Assembly: GCA_025352865.1 (NCBI GenBank) | Contig: JANXSB010000113.1 | Span: 1-16,558, forward strand | Length of the DNA stretch: 16,558 nucleotides | Source of the DNA: Chthoniobacter sp. | Lineage (GTDB): Bacteria > Verrucomicrobiota > Verrucomicrobiia > Chthoniobacterales > Chthoniobacteraceae | Reading direction: 5' to 3' | Shown here: positions 7,394 to 15,573 of the stretch, piece by piece | Layout of the letters: the number at the start of each line of letters is the position of its first letter | Position numbering within the stretch: position 1 is the stretch's first letter | Program-made: the position numbers and the translations under genes | Notes under the pieces: model-generated | The model's database searches: none | What the model saw: only the letters and a program-made list of their open reading frames with translations | Told to the model about the DNA's origin: nothing

Positions 7394-10300
7394 GTGAAAT
7401 TCCTCCCGCTCCTCCCACTTCTGCTCGCTGCCCAGGCCTTTGCCGCGGACTCGATTCTCGTCACGAACCCCAGCTTTCAGGCGGATAACTTCCCCGCATA
7501 TCCCGGCTACCGCGGCGGCAGCAATCCGGCGGCGATCACCGGATGGGGCGGCGGCGGCGGCATCAATGGCAGCGACCTCGGCGCGGGCACGCCGTTCGCG
7601 GACAATGGCGCGGTGGCCGATGGCACGCGCGTCGCGTTCATCCAGGGCGCGGGCTCGCTCACGCAGACGCTGAACGGCTTCGAGGTCGGGCAGCGCTACT
7701 GGGTGCAGGTGTGGATGAATGCGCGCAACTGCTGCGGCGATCAGCCGAAAGTCAGCGTCACCCTCGCCGGGCAAACCTTGCTTTCGGCGACACAGATCGC
7801 GCCCGTCGGCGGCACGTCGCCATACTACCTCGCGAATTTTGCATGGACGGCCACAGCCTCGACGGGGCTGCTCTCGATCAATTCGCAACCGGCGGCCGGC
7901 GGCGATGCGTCGGCGGTGTTTGATGCGGTCGCCGTCATCAAGCGCGGGACGAGCGAAGTGGTGATCGCGAATCCAAGTTTCGAGGCGAGCGGGCAGAGCA
8001 TCACGGCACCCGGCTACTACGCGAATATCGCGGGCTGGTCCGTCATCGGCAGCGGCGGGCAAACCGGCATCAGCTCAGCCGGCGGAACGTTTTTCGACAA
8101 CGGCCTCGTGCCCGACGGGAGCAATGTTCTTTTTCTGCAAAACACGAACGCCGTGCAGCCCATCGGCGTGCAGCAATCGATCGCCGGACTCGTGCCGGGG
8201 CAGACGTACCGGCTCACGCTGCGCTACAACTCGCGCATCACCGGCGACGATGCGCGGCTGCGCGTGACCATCGACGGACTGACCGCGTTCAATGCCGTGG
8301 TCACGCCTGTCGGGACTGGGCTGCAATCGTTTCGCACGCTCACGTTTGACTTCACCGCGAGCGCGGAGACCACGCTGCTGAAAATCGAAAACGCAGGCAA
8401 CGGCCCGGACTCGACCGCGCTCGTGGACAACGTCTCGCTCGCGATGTTCGGCGCCGCGGTCACGCCGCCGCTCGCGCTGCCGTCACCAGGTGCGCCGGGC
8501 AGTTCGGGCGGGCTCGTGACGTTCAATGAAATCCACTACAACCCCGTCGGCGGCTCGCCGGAGTGGCTCGAGATCGTGAATCAATGCGCGGTGCGCATCG
8601 ACCTCGGCGGATGGCAGCTCGCGGGCGGCATCGCGTTCACGTTTGCGGACGGCACGTTGATCGAGCCCGGAGCGTTCCTCGTCGTGTCGCGCACGGCGGG
8701 CGTTCCGGCGGGCGCGCTCGGGGTTTTCACCGGACACCTCGGGAACAGCGGCGACACCTTGCGCCTGCTCACGCGGCAGGGCTGGGAAATGGACAGCGTG
8801 ACCTACGGTGTGGGCGGCGACTGGCCCACGACGCCGAACGGAACGGGGCCGACTTTGGCGAAACGCGCGGCGAGTCTGGCGAGCGACGCCGCGTCGAGCT
8901 GGGTGCCGAGCACGCAGGCTGGCGGCACGCCGGGTGCCGCGAATTTTTCCACGACGCCGACGCTCGCCACGCCCGCCGCGCACGTCGCGGGCGGCATCGT
9001 CATCAACGAGATTTTCTACCACGCACGCCCGACCTACGCCGACCCGCTCAACGCTGTCGCCTACGCGGACAACGCCGCCGAGTGGATCGAATTCTACAAC
9101 CGCTCGGGCGCGCCGGTGAACCTCGCCGGATGGCAGCTCGCCGGCGGAATTAGCTACACGTTTCCCGTCGGCACGACGCTCGCGGCGGGCGCGTTCCTCG
9201 TCGTGAATCAGGCGCAGTATTCCGGCACGCTCTCGAACAGCGGCGACACGATCGAACTCCGCGACAGCGCGGGTGCGCTCGTCGATCGCGTGCATTACCG
9301 CTCGCGCGGGCGCTGGTCCGGCTATGCCGACGGCGCGGGCGCGTCGCTCGAACTCATCGACCCGAACGCCGACAACACGAAGCCGGAATCGTGGGCCGCG
9401 AGCGACGAGAGCGCGAAGATGCCGTGGCAAAACTACAGCTACACCGCGCTCGGCGCGGAGCCGCCCGGCTCGAACAATCCCGGCGACTGGCACGAGTTTT
9501 TGCTCGGCCTGCTCGACTCGGGCGAGGTGCTCATTGACGACCTTTCCGTGCGCGAAGATCCCACGGGCGCGAACGTGCAAGTCATCCAGAACGGCACCTT
9601 CGAGGGTGACACCATCGGCCAGCCGCCGCTGCACTGGCGCTGCCTCGGCACGCACAAAAACAGCGTCGTCGTGCAAGACCCGACCGGCCCCGGCAAGGTG
9701 CTGAAAGTCGTCGCCACCGGCGGCATCGAGCACACCTACAACAACTGCTCGACCACGTTTGCCGGCAACCGCGTCATCGACCCGGCGAAGAACTACGCGA
9801 TCTCGTTTCGTGCGAAATGGCTCGCCGGTTCGCCACAGATCAACACGCGCCTTTACCTCGACCGCGCCGCGCGCACCACGATCCTCCCGCAGCCTGCCGT
9901 CGCGGGCACTCCGGGCGCGGCGAACTCGCGCCGCGTCGCGAATGCCGGCCCGACTTTTTCCGACTTCATCCACACGCCGCTCGTCCCGGCGCTCGGCCAG
10001 CCCGCTACGGTTTTCGTGCGCCCCTTCGATCCCGACGGCCTCGGCGCGCAGACGCTTTTCTATTCGGTGAATGGCGGCGCGTTTCAATCGGTCGCGATGA
10101 CGAACGATGGCACGGGCCGTTTCAGCGCCAGCATTCCCGGCCAGCCGATCACCGGCGCCGTCGTCCAGTTCTATGTGCAGGGCGCGGATGCGCTCGGCGC
10201 GACCGCCACGTTTCCGGCGGGCGGCGCAAACTCGCGCGCACTTTACAAAGTCGGCGACGGCGGCGTGAACGCGCAGCCCCTGGCGAACAAAATCCGTTTC

Positions 10301-12514
10301 ATCATGACCGCCGCCGATGCGTTCGCGATGCACACGCCGATCCACAGCGTGAGCGATGCGCGCTTCGGCGCGACCTTCATCGCGAACGACCGCGAGATTT
10401 TCTACGACGTGCATGTGCGGCTCCGCAGCTCGCCGTATGGGCGCCAGGGCAACCGCACCGGATGGAATTTCGACTTCGATCCCGAGCAGCCGTTTCGCGG
10501 CACCGAGACGGACCTGGTGCTCGACGGTTCCTTCATCATGCCGCGCGGCGACGGCACCGGGTACCTCGAAGTCTCGCTCGGCCCGACGATCAACGAGATG
10601 CTCTACCAGCGGATCGCCGAGCACGCGGGCGGCCTGGCCTCGGAGATCGACGACGTGGCCTACGTCGCCACGCCGTACTACGAGAGCCGCGCCTGCCAGC
10701 TCCGCCTGCGCCGCTACGGCAACTCGTCGCTCGACAACTTCACGCCCGGCGGCAGCAACGGCTCACTTTTCAAAGAGGAGGTCATCTACTACCCGACCAC
10801 GACCATCGACGGAAACCCGGAGAGTTTGAAAAGCGCCTACTCGAGCTACACCGCCGTGGACATTCTCAGCCAGGGCACGGCGAAGGACGCGTATCGCTTC
10901 AACTACCTCGTGCAAAATCACGCCTCGCGCGATGACTTCACGGGCATCATCGCGATGTGCTCGGCATTCAGCGGATCGAATGCGAACCTCTACGCCGCGA
11001 GCGATGCCGCGCTCGATTTGGAAAGCTGGACGCGCACGCTCGCGCTCAACGCGCTCACCGGTCTCGCCGACACCTACAACCAGTATCTCCCGCACAACAT
11101 CCAGTTCCTCGCACGCCCGAGTGACGGGCGCGTGATGCTGCTGCCGTGGGACATGGACCACGCGTTTTACTGGGCCACAAACTTCGGCATCTACGGCGGC
11201 GACACGCATCGTGTGAAAGACCTCATCGCCGACCCGCGCGTGAAACGGCGCATGGCCGCGCACCTGCTCGATTTTTGCAGCACGACATTCAACAACGCGT
11301 ATCTCGATCCGTGGATCGACCACTACAACGCGGTCGCCGCGAGGAGCTACAACGCGAACTTCAAAAGCTGGGTGAGCACGCGGCGCGCGTTCGTGCTCGC
11401 GCAGCTCAACTCCGACTGGCCCGCGACCGCGTTTGCAATCACGACGAACGGCGGCGCGAATTTTTCCATCAACGCGCCGACCGCCACGCTGCAAGGCACC
11501 GCGTGGATCGACGTGCATCACATCCGCAAGTCCGGCGCTGTCGAGCCGCTCGATCTCACATGGCTCAGCGGGAATTCGTGGCAGGTCGTGGTGCCGCTCG
11601 GCGCGGGCGCGAATGCGGTCACGCTCCAGGCCTTCAATCACGCGGACGTGCTCGTCGGCAGCGCCTCGATCACGATCACCAACACCGGCGTGAACGTCCC
11701 CGCCGCCGCGGGAAATCTGGTCGTCTCGGAAATCATGTACCACCCCGCGAACCCGAGCTCGGCGGAGGTGCAGGCGGGCTTCACGAGTGCGGATGATTTC
11801 GAGTTCATCGAGCTGATGAACGTCGGTGCGAACCCCGTCGATCTCACCGATGCGGCGTTCACCGACGGCATCGCGTTCACCTTCGCCAGCGGCACGCTCG
11901 CGCCTGGCGCGCGGCTGCTCCTTGTGAAAAACGCCGCCGCTTTCGCCCAGCGTTACGGCGCGCTCCCGACCGCGGGCGTGTACACCGGCTCGCTCAGCAA
12001 CTCCGGCGAGCATCTGCTGCTCGTGGATCGCGGCGGCGTGCCGATCCTCGACTTCAGCTACGACATCGTGAGCCCGTGGCCTGCGGAAGCCGACGGCAGC
12101 GGCTACTCGCTCACGCTCCTGCATCCCGCCGCGCTGCCGAATCCCGCGCTCCCCGCGTCGTGGCGCGTCAGCGTTTCCACCGGCGGCTCGCCCGGCGCGG
12201 GCGACGCGCTGCTCTCCGCGAATTTCCCCACGCTACTCACCTACGGCCTCGCGCAGACGCCCGCCGTCACGATCGAAAGCGGCTACGCGACCCTCACCTG
12301 GCGCGAGCGCATCGGCGCGGACGACGCCACGATCACGCCCCAGCTTTCCAGCGACCTCGCGCTGTGGAGCGCCGACCCCGGCGACCAATCGCTCCTCGTC
12401 CCGCTCACCCGCACCGTGAACCCCGACGGCACGCGCACCGTCCGCATCCGCGCCGCCGCGCCCGCGAGCGCCGCCACGCGCACCGTCTTCCGTCTTCGCG
12501 TGCAGTCGCCGTGA
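7394..12514 (+). CDS. Giant secreted lamin-tail-domain / CotH-kinase-like protein
   Basis: The 1,706-residue product is an extracytoplasmic multidomain protein. The GTG at 7394 was chosen because it begins a signal peptide (KFLPLLPLLLAAQAFA, then ADS); no Shine-Dalgarno is evident. Two related galactose-binding-like modules come first, each opening with NPSF (about 22-190 and 190-352). LTD 1 (371-516) and LTD 2 (533-690) share GWQLAGGI and GAFLVV. A third jelly-roll-like module (NGTFEGDTIG) with an Ig-like segment covers about 700-960. A CotH-kinase-like domain spans about 962-1300, with VRLRSS from about Val1008, LFKEE with Lys1127, Asp1226, HN at 1234-1235 and LPWDMD with Asp1253 and Asp1255. 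LTD 3 lies at about 1441-1607. The last 100 residues are beta-rich, and I saw no PEP-CTERM sorting tail. CotH proteins are atypical secreted kinases; the target here is unknown. This layout recurs in Verrucomicrobiota and Planctomycetes. Confidence 0.88.
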   Translation: MKFLPLLPLLLAAQAFAADSILVTNPSFQADNFPAYPGYRGGSNPAAITGWGGGGGINGSDLGAGTPFADNGAVADGTRVAFIQGAGSLTQTLNGFEVGQRYWVQVWMNARNCCGDQPKVSVTLAGQTLLSATQIAPVGGTSPYYLANFAWTATASTGLLSINSQPAAGGDASAVFDAVAVIKRGTSEVVIANPSFEASGQSITAPGYYANIAGWSVIGSGGQTGISSAGGTFFDNGLVPDGSNVLFLQNTNAVQPIGVQQSIAGLVPGQTYRLTLRYNSRITGDDARLRVTIDGLTAFNAVVTPVGTGLQSFRTLTFDFTASAETTLLKIENAGNGPDSTALVDNVSLAMFGAAVTPPLALPSPGAPGSSGGLVTFNEIHYNPVGGSPEWLEIVNQCAVRIDLGGWQLAGGIAFTFADGTLIEPGAFLVVSRTAGVPAGALGVFTGHLGNSGDTLRLLTRQGWEMDSVTYGVGGDWPTTPNGTGPTLAKRAASLASDAASSWVPSTQAGGTPGAANFSTTPTLATPAAHVAGGIVINEIFYHARPTYADPLNAVAYADNAAEWIEFYNRSGAPVNLAGWQLAGGISYTFPVGTTLAAGAFLVVNQAQYSGTLSNSGDTIELRDSAGALVDRVHYRSRGRWSGYADGAGASLELIDPNADNTKPESWAASDESAKMPWQNYSYTALGAEPPGSNNPGDWHEFLLGLLDSGEVLIDDLSVREDPTGANVQVIQNGTFEGDTIGQPPLHWRCLGTHKNSVVVQDPTGPGKVLKVVATGGIEHTYNNCSTTFAGNRVIDPAKNYAISFRAKWLAGSPQINTRLYLDRAARTTILPQPAVAGTPGAANSRRVANAGPTFSDFIHTPLVPALGQPATVFVRPFDPDGLGAQTLFYSVNGGAFQSVAMTNDGTGRFSASIPGQPITGAVVQFYVQGADALGATATFPAGGANSRALYKVGDGGVNAQPLANKIRFIMTAADAFAMHTPIHSVSDARFGATFIANDREIFYDVHVRLRSSPYGRQGNRTGWNFDFDPEQPFRGTETDLVLDGSFIMPRGDGTGYLEVSLGPTINEMLYQRIAEHAGGLASEIDDVAYVATPYYESRACQLRLRRYGNSSLDNFTPGGSNGSLFKEEVIYYPTTTIDGNPESLKSAYSSYTAVDILSQGTAKDAYRFNYLVQNHASRDDFTGIIAMCSAFSGSNANLYAASDAALDLESWTRTLALNALTGLADTYNQYLPHNIQFLARPSDGRVMLLPWDMDHAFYWATNFGIYGGDTHRVKDLIADPRVKRRMAAHLLDFCSTTFNNAYLDPWIDHYNAVAARSYNANFKSWVSTRRAFVLAQLNSDWPATAFAITTNGGANFSINAPTATLQGTAWIDVHHIRKSGAVEPLDLTWLSGNSWQVVVPLGAGANAVTLQAFNHADVLVGSASITITNTGVNVPAAAGNLVVSEIMYHPANPSSAEVQAGFTSADDFEFIELMNVGANPVDLTDAAFTDGIAFTFASGTLAPGARLLLVKNAAAFAQRYGALPTAGVYTGSLSNSGEHLLLVDRGGVPILDFSYDIVSPWPAEADGSGYSLTLLHPAALPNPALPASWRVSVSTGGSPGAGDALLSANFPTLLTYGLAQTPAVTIESGYATLTWRERIGADDATITPQLSSDLALWSADPGDQSLLVPLTRTVNPDGTRTVRIRAAAPASAATRTVFRLRVQSP

Positions 12515-12536
12515 CGGGCGCTTATCCGGCCACTCG

Positions 12537-13910
12537 TTACGCCGCGCGCACCGCTTCGGCGAGGCGCATGAGGGAGTCTTTGGCGTCGCCGTAGAGCATG
12601 CCGGTATTGGGTTTGGAAAAGAGCGGGTTTTCCAGGCCGGAGAAGCCTTTGCCCTGGCCGCGCTTGAGGACGATGACGGATTTCGCGTGATCGACTTCGA
12701 GGATGGGCATGCCGGCGATGGCGCTGCCGGGGTTGTCGCGCGCGTCGGGGTTGACGACATCGTTTGCGCCGATGACCACAGCCACATCGGTGGAGGGAAA
12801 CTCGGGGTTGATGGCTTCGAGTTCGCAGAGCAGCGAGTAGGGCACGTTGGCTTCGGCGAGGAGGACGTTCATGTGGCCGGGCATGCGGCCGGCGACGGGA
12901 TGAATCGCGTATTTCACGATCACGCCGCGCGCTTCCAGCATGCCCGCCAGCTCATGCACGGCGTGCTGCGCCTGCGCGGTGGCCATGCCGTAGCCGGGGA
13001 CGAAGACGACCTGCCGCGCGTAGGCGAGCTGCACGGCGGTGTCATCGAGGCTGATCTCGCGCATGGGCTCGGCACCGGTGGCCGCGGCGCTCTCGGCGGC
13101 CTGGCCGAAGGCGCCGAAGAGGACGTTGCGGATGGAGCGGTTCATCGCGCGGCACATGATGACCGAGAGGATGAAACCGGAGAAACCGTTGAGCGTGCCG
13201 GCGATGATGAGGACGTTGTTGGAAATGGCGAAGCCGGTCGCGGTCGCGGCGAGGCCGGCGTAGGAATTCAGCAGCGACATGACCACGGGCATGTCCGCGG
13301 TGCCAATGGGCAGCACGAGCATGACGCCGACCGTGAGCGCGAGCACGGCCATGAAGTAAAACGCGACCGCCGCCGAGGGCACGGCGAGCCACCAGCCGAA
13401 GCAGCCGACCGTGGCCGCGAGGAGGGCGAGGTTGAAAACTTTCTGCCCTTGGAAAGTGAACGGTGCGCCGGGCAGCCAGCCCTGGAGTTTCATCGTGGCG
13501 ATGAGGCTGCCCGTGGTCGTGAGCGAGCCGAGCACCACATCCGCACCGAGCGCGCCGAGGGTGAAATGCGACGCGGTGCCGCCGTGCGTGTGGTACTCCG
13601 ACACGCCCACGAGCGCCGCCGCGAACGCGCCGAACGCATGCGAGAGCGCGGTCTGCTGCGGCAGCGCGGTCATCGGCACGAAATGCGCGATGGACCCGCC
13701 AATCGCGCTGCCGATGATGAGCCCAACGATGATCCACTCGTAGCTGACGATGTCCTTGTGCAGCAGCGTGCCGATGATCGCCATGAGCATGCCAAACTGC
13801 GCGAGGTGCATGCCGCGGCGCGCGGAATCCGGGTGGCTCAGCCCTTTCAGCCCGAAGACGAAAAGGATGGACGCCAGCAGGTAGCTGACTTCGGCGAAGT
13901 AGTGCGACAT
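12537..13910 (-). CDS. pntB: NAD(P) transhydrogenase subunit beta
   Basis: Inner-membrane subunit carrying the proton channel and the NADP(H)-binding domain III of the proton-translocating transhydrogenase, which interconverts NADH + NADP+ and NAD+ + NADPH using the proton gradient. The product is 457 residues, near the usual 460. Residues 1-260 are largely hydrophobic, with conserved MPVVMSLLNSYAGLAA (207-222) and NGFSGFILSVIMCRAMNRS (241-259). His91 in TALSHAFGAFAAAL aligns with the channel histidine of E. coli PntB. The domain III fold shows GYGMATAQAQ (306-315), HPVAGRMPGHMNVLLAEA (337-354), GANDVVNP (381-388) and KRGQGKGFSG (416-425). Its ATG lies 6 bp after the alpha-2 stop codon, so it is the last gene of a three-gene operon. 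It converges on the LTD/CotH gene with a 22-bp gap that shows no obvious terminator. Confidence 0.97.
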   Translation of the reverse strand: MSHYFAEVSYLLASILFVFGLKGLSHPDSARRGMHLAQFGMLMAIIGTLLHKDIVSYEWIIVGLIIGSAIGGSIAHFVPMTALPQQTALSHAFGAFAAALVGVSEYHTHGGTASHFTLGALGADVVLGSLTTTGSLIATMKLQGWLPGAPFTFQGQKVFNLALLAATVGCFGWWLAVPSAAVAFYFMAVLALTVGVMLVLPIGTADMPVVMSLLNSYAGLAATATGFAISNNVLIIAGTLNGFSGFILSVIMCRAMNRSIRNVLFGAFGQAAESAAATGAEPMREISLDDTAVQLAYARQVVFVPGYGMATAQAQHAVHELAGMLEARGVIVKYAIHPVAGRMPGHMNVLLAEANVPYSLLCELEAINPEFPSTDVAVVIGANDVVNPDARDNPGSAIAGMPILEVDHAKSVIVLKRGQGKGFSGLENPLFSKPNTGMLYGDAKDSLMRLAEAVRAA

Positions 13911-13916
13911 CGGGCG

Positions 13917-14222
13917 TTATTCTTTGCGCTTCGCCGCCGGCGGTTTGTGGAAAAAGCGCAGCATCCGCTCGGTGATCCAGAATCCGCCGACGACATTGAT
14001 CGTGGCGCACGTCACGGCGAGGAAACCGAGGAATGTGCTGAGCCGCGAGTGCTGCGCGCCGGCGGTGACGATGGAGCCGACGAGCGAGATGCCGGAGATG
14101 GCGTTCGTCGTGGACATGAGCGGCGAGTGCAGGAGCGAGGGCACGCGCGAGATGACGAGGTAGCCGAGGAAAGCGGCGAGCGCGCAGACGTAAACGGACG
14201 AGATGAGGGCGTCGGGGTTCAT
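13917..14222 (-). CDS. pntAB: NAD(P) transhydrogenase subunit alpha, part 2 (membrane part)
   Basis: The 101-residue membrane protein corresponds to the C-terminal transmembrane portion of E. coli PntA and, with PntB, forms the proton-conducting domain II. Hydrophobic stretches lie at about 6-24, 42-56 and 63-82. The family motif HSPLMSTTNAISGI (residues 32-45) is intact, followed by LGFLAVTCATINVVGGF and the cytoplasmic end ERMLRFFHK. Its ATG (14222-14220) overlaps the TGA of alpha-1 (14221-14219) as ATGA, which suggests translational coupling. PntB follows after 6 bp. Encoding alpha in two parts matches the Rhodospirillum rubrum arrangement. Confidence 0.95.
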   Translation of the reverse strand: MNPDALISSVYVCALAAFLGYLVISRVPSLLHSPLMSTTNAISGISLVGSIVTAGAQHSRLSTFLGFLAVTCATINVVGGFWITERMLRFFHKPPAAKRKE

Positions 14223-15346
14223 GGTTTTTGGAGGGAAGGATGGCAGATCGCGCCGCCGTGCGTGACGAGGCACGCGGCGAGCAGCGGGTCGGCCGGGTCG
14301 AGAGTGAAAGTCTTCGCGCTCTTGTTCCAGAAATGCTCGACGAAATTGGCGAGGTTGTTCGCGTACATCTGGCTCGCCGTCACGGCCACGCGACCGGGCA
14401 GGTTGGCGAAGCCGAGCACGGACACACCGCCCACGTTCACCGCTTCGCCGAGCCGCGCGCACTCGACATTGCCGCCGGACTCGATGGCCATGTCCACGAC
14501 CACGCTGCCCGCGCGCATTTTTTCCACCATCGCCGTTGTCACGATGACCGGCGCTTTTTTCCCGAAGACCTGCGCGGTGGTGATGACCACATCCGCCTCC
14601 GCACACTCCGCGGCCATCGCCTCGCGCTGCTTCGCGAGCTGCTCCGGCGTGAGCGCCTGCGCGTAGCCCTGCGCGGTCTGACCCATCTCGCCGAGATCGA
14701 CTTTCACAAACTTCGCGCCCAGCGAGCGCACCTGATCCTCGACCACCGGCCGCGTGTCGAATGCGCTCACCGCCGCGCCCAGCCGCTTCGCCGTGGCGAT
14801 GGCCTGCAACCCCGCCACGCCCACGCCGATGATAAACACGCGCGCCGGGCGGATGGTGCCGGAGGGCGTCATCATCATCGGGAAAACGTGCGGGCTGTGC
14901 TCCGCCGCGAGCAGTACCGCGACGTAGCCGCCGAGGCTGGCCTGCGAGCTGAGCGCGTCCATTTTCTGCGCGAGCGTGCTGCGCGGAATCATCTCCATCG
15001 CGATGGCGCTCACGCCCGCATCCGCGAGGTGCCGGATGAGTGCGGGCTCGTTGAAAGGATCGAGATAGCTGACGTGGATGCACCCTCGCCGCATCCGCGC
15101 GATTTCATCCTCCGGCGGCCGGCGCAGGCGCAGCACCACATCCGCGGCGGCGAGCGCGGCGGTGCGATCCGCGGCGATCGTCGCGCCGGCGGCGCGGAAG
15201 TCCGCGTCGGAAAAATGCACCGTCGCGCCGAGCCCGGTTTCCACTTCCACCTCCGCGCCGAGCCGCACGAGTTTCGCGACCGTCGCCGGCACCGCGGCCA
15301 CGCGTGTTTCCGCGGGATGGGTTTCTTTCGGGAAAAGGATGCGCAT
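14219..15346 (-). CDS. pntAA: NAD(P) transhydrogenase subunit alpha, part 1 (NAD-binding)
   Basis: Cytoplasmic, peripheral domain I of the transhydrogenase, which binds NAD(H) and passes hydride to the NADP(H) site on PntB. The product is 375 residues, typical of the soluble alpha-1 form and related to alanine dehydrogenase. It opens with MRILFPKETHPAETRVAAVP. It has the family block AQKMDALSSQASLGGY (126-141) and a Rossmann dinucleotide loop GVGVAG at 174-179, followed by SAFDTRP (Asp197). VITTAQVFGKKAP and VVVDMAIESGGNVE are further conserved segments. The frame extends upstream to 15490, but the ATG at 15346 matches the family start and the upstream residues look like translated spacer. 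It is the first gene of the pnt operon and overlaps alpha-2 by four bases. No clear Shine-Dalgarno or promoter was found. Confidence 0.95.
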   Translation of the reverse strand: MRILFPKETHPAETRVAAVPATVAKLVRLGAEVEVETGLGATVHFSDADFRAAGATIAADRTAALAAADVVLRLRRPPEDEIARMRRGCIHVSYLDPFNEPALIRHLADAGVSAIAMEMIPRSTLAQKMDALSSQASLGGYVAVLLAAEHSPHVFPMMMTPSGTIRPARVFIIGVGVAGLQAIATAKRLGAAVSAFDTRPVVEDQVRSLGAKFVKVDLGEMGQTAQGYAQALTPEQLAKQREAMAAECAEADVVITTAQVFGKKAPVIVTTAMVEKMRAGSVVVDMAIESGGNVECARLGEAVNVGGVSVLGFANLPGRVAVTASQMYANNLANFVEHFWNKSAKTFTLDPADPLLAACLVTHGGAICHPSLQKP

Positions 15347-15505
15347 GGCGTCGTGGAGGCGTCCCGCTGCGGAACGAGGGCGCGCATTGATATGGAGGTT
15401 CCGCGCGCTCCGCCAGCCCGGAATCGTGCGGCCATTTCCGTTGCCGCCACCAGCGCGGCGGCTATCCACCCTGCGCGACAAATTCCCCATTCCTCCCCGC
15501 CGGAC

Positions 15506-15536
15506 GTGCCGCGCCTACGGCGCTGAGTTCCGGCAC
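15506..15536. repeat. Compound palindrome upstream of the pnt operon
   Basis: GTGCCG (15506-15511) is the exact reverse complement of CGGCAC (15531-15536). Inside, GCGCC (15511-15515) and GGCGC (15519-15523) form a second tight stem with a 3-base loop. It sits in the 227-bp spacer between the DUF1326 gene and the transhydrogenase operon, both on the minus strand. A smaller hairpin (AGGTG/CACCT) lies at 15552-15567. The GCGCCTACGGCGC core resembles repeats I associate with PVC genomes, from memory only. It could end DUF1326 transcription, although no T-run follows on the minus strand. I see no other gene in this spacer. Confidence 0.45.
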
Positions 15537-15573
15537 ACCCTTTTACTTTACAGGTGTCAGCGCACCTTTCGGC

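Noticed and set aside
4209..7418. A 1,069-residue open frame on the minus strand, antisense to the PVC haem protein and part of the ceramidase-like gene
   Set aside because: It is rich in Arg, Ala, Gly and His, has no domain I recognise, and covers two genes with strong homology features. High GC at third positions commonly opens such antisense frames.
8483..10624. A 713-residue minus-strand frame, with a second of 453 residues at 10763-12124, opposite the LTD/CotH gene
   Set aside because: Both have low-complexity Arg/Ala/Val/Glu-rich composition typical of the complement of GC-rich coding DNA, and neither shows a start context or known motif.
12515..12536. A terminator between the convergent LTD/CotH and pntB genes
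   Set aside because: The 22-bp gap contains no GC-rich stem followed by a T-run in either direction.
12687..14666. A 659-residue plus-strand frame antisense to the transhydrogenase genes
   Set aside because: The minus strand encodes three unmistakable Pnt subunits; the antisense product is Arg/Asp/His-rich with no recognisable domain.
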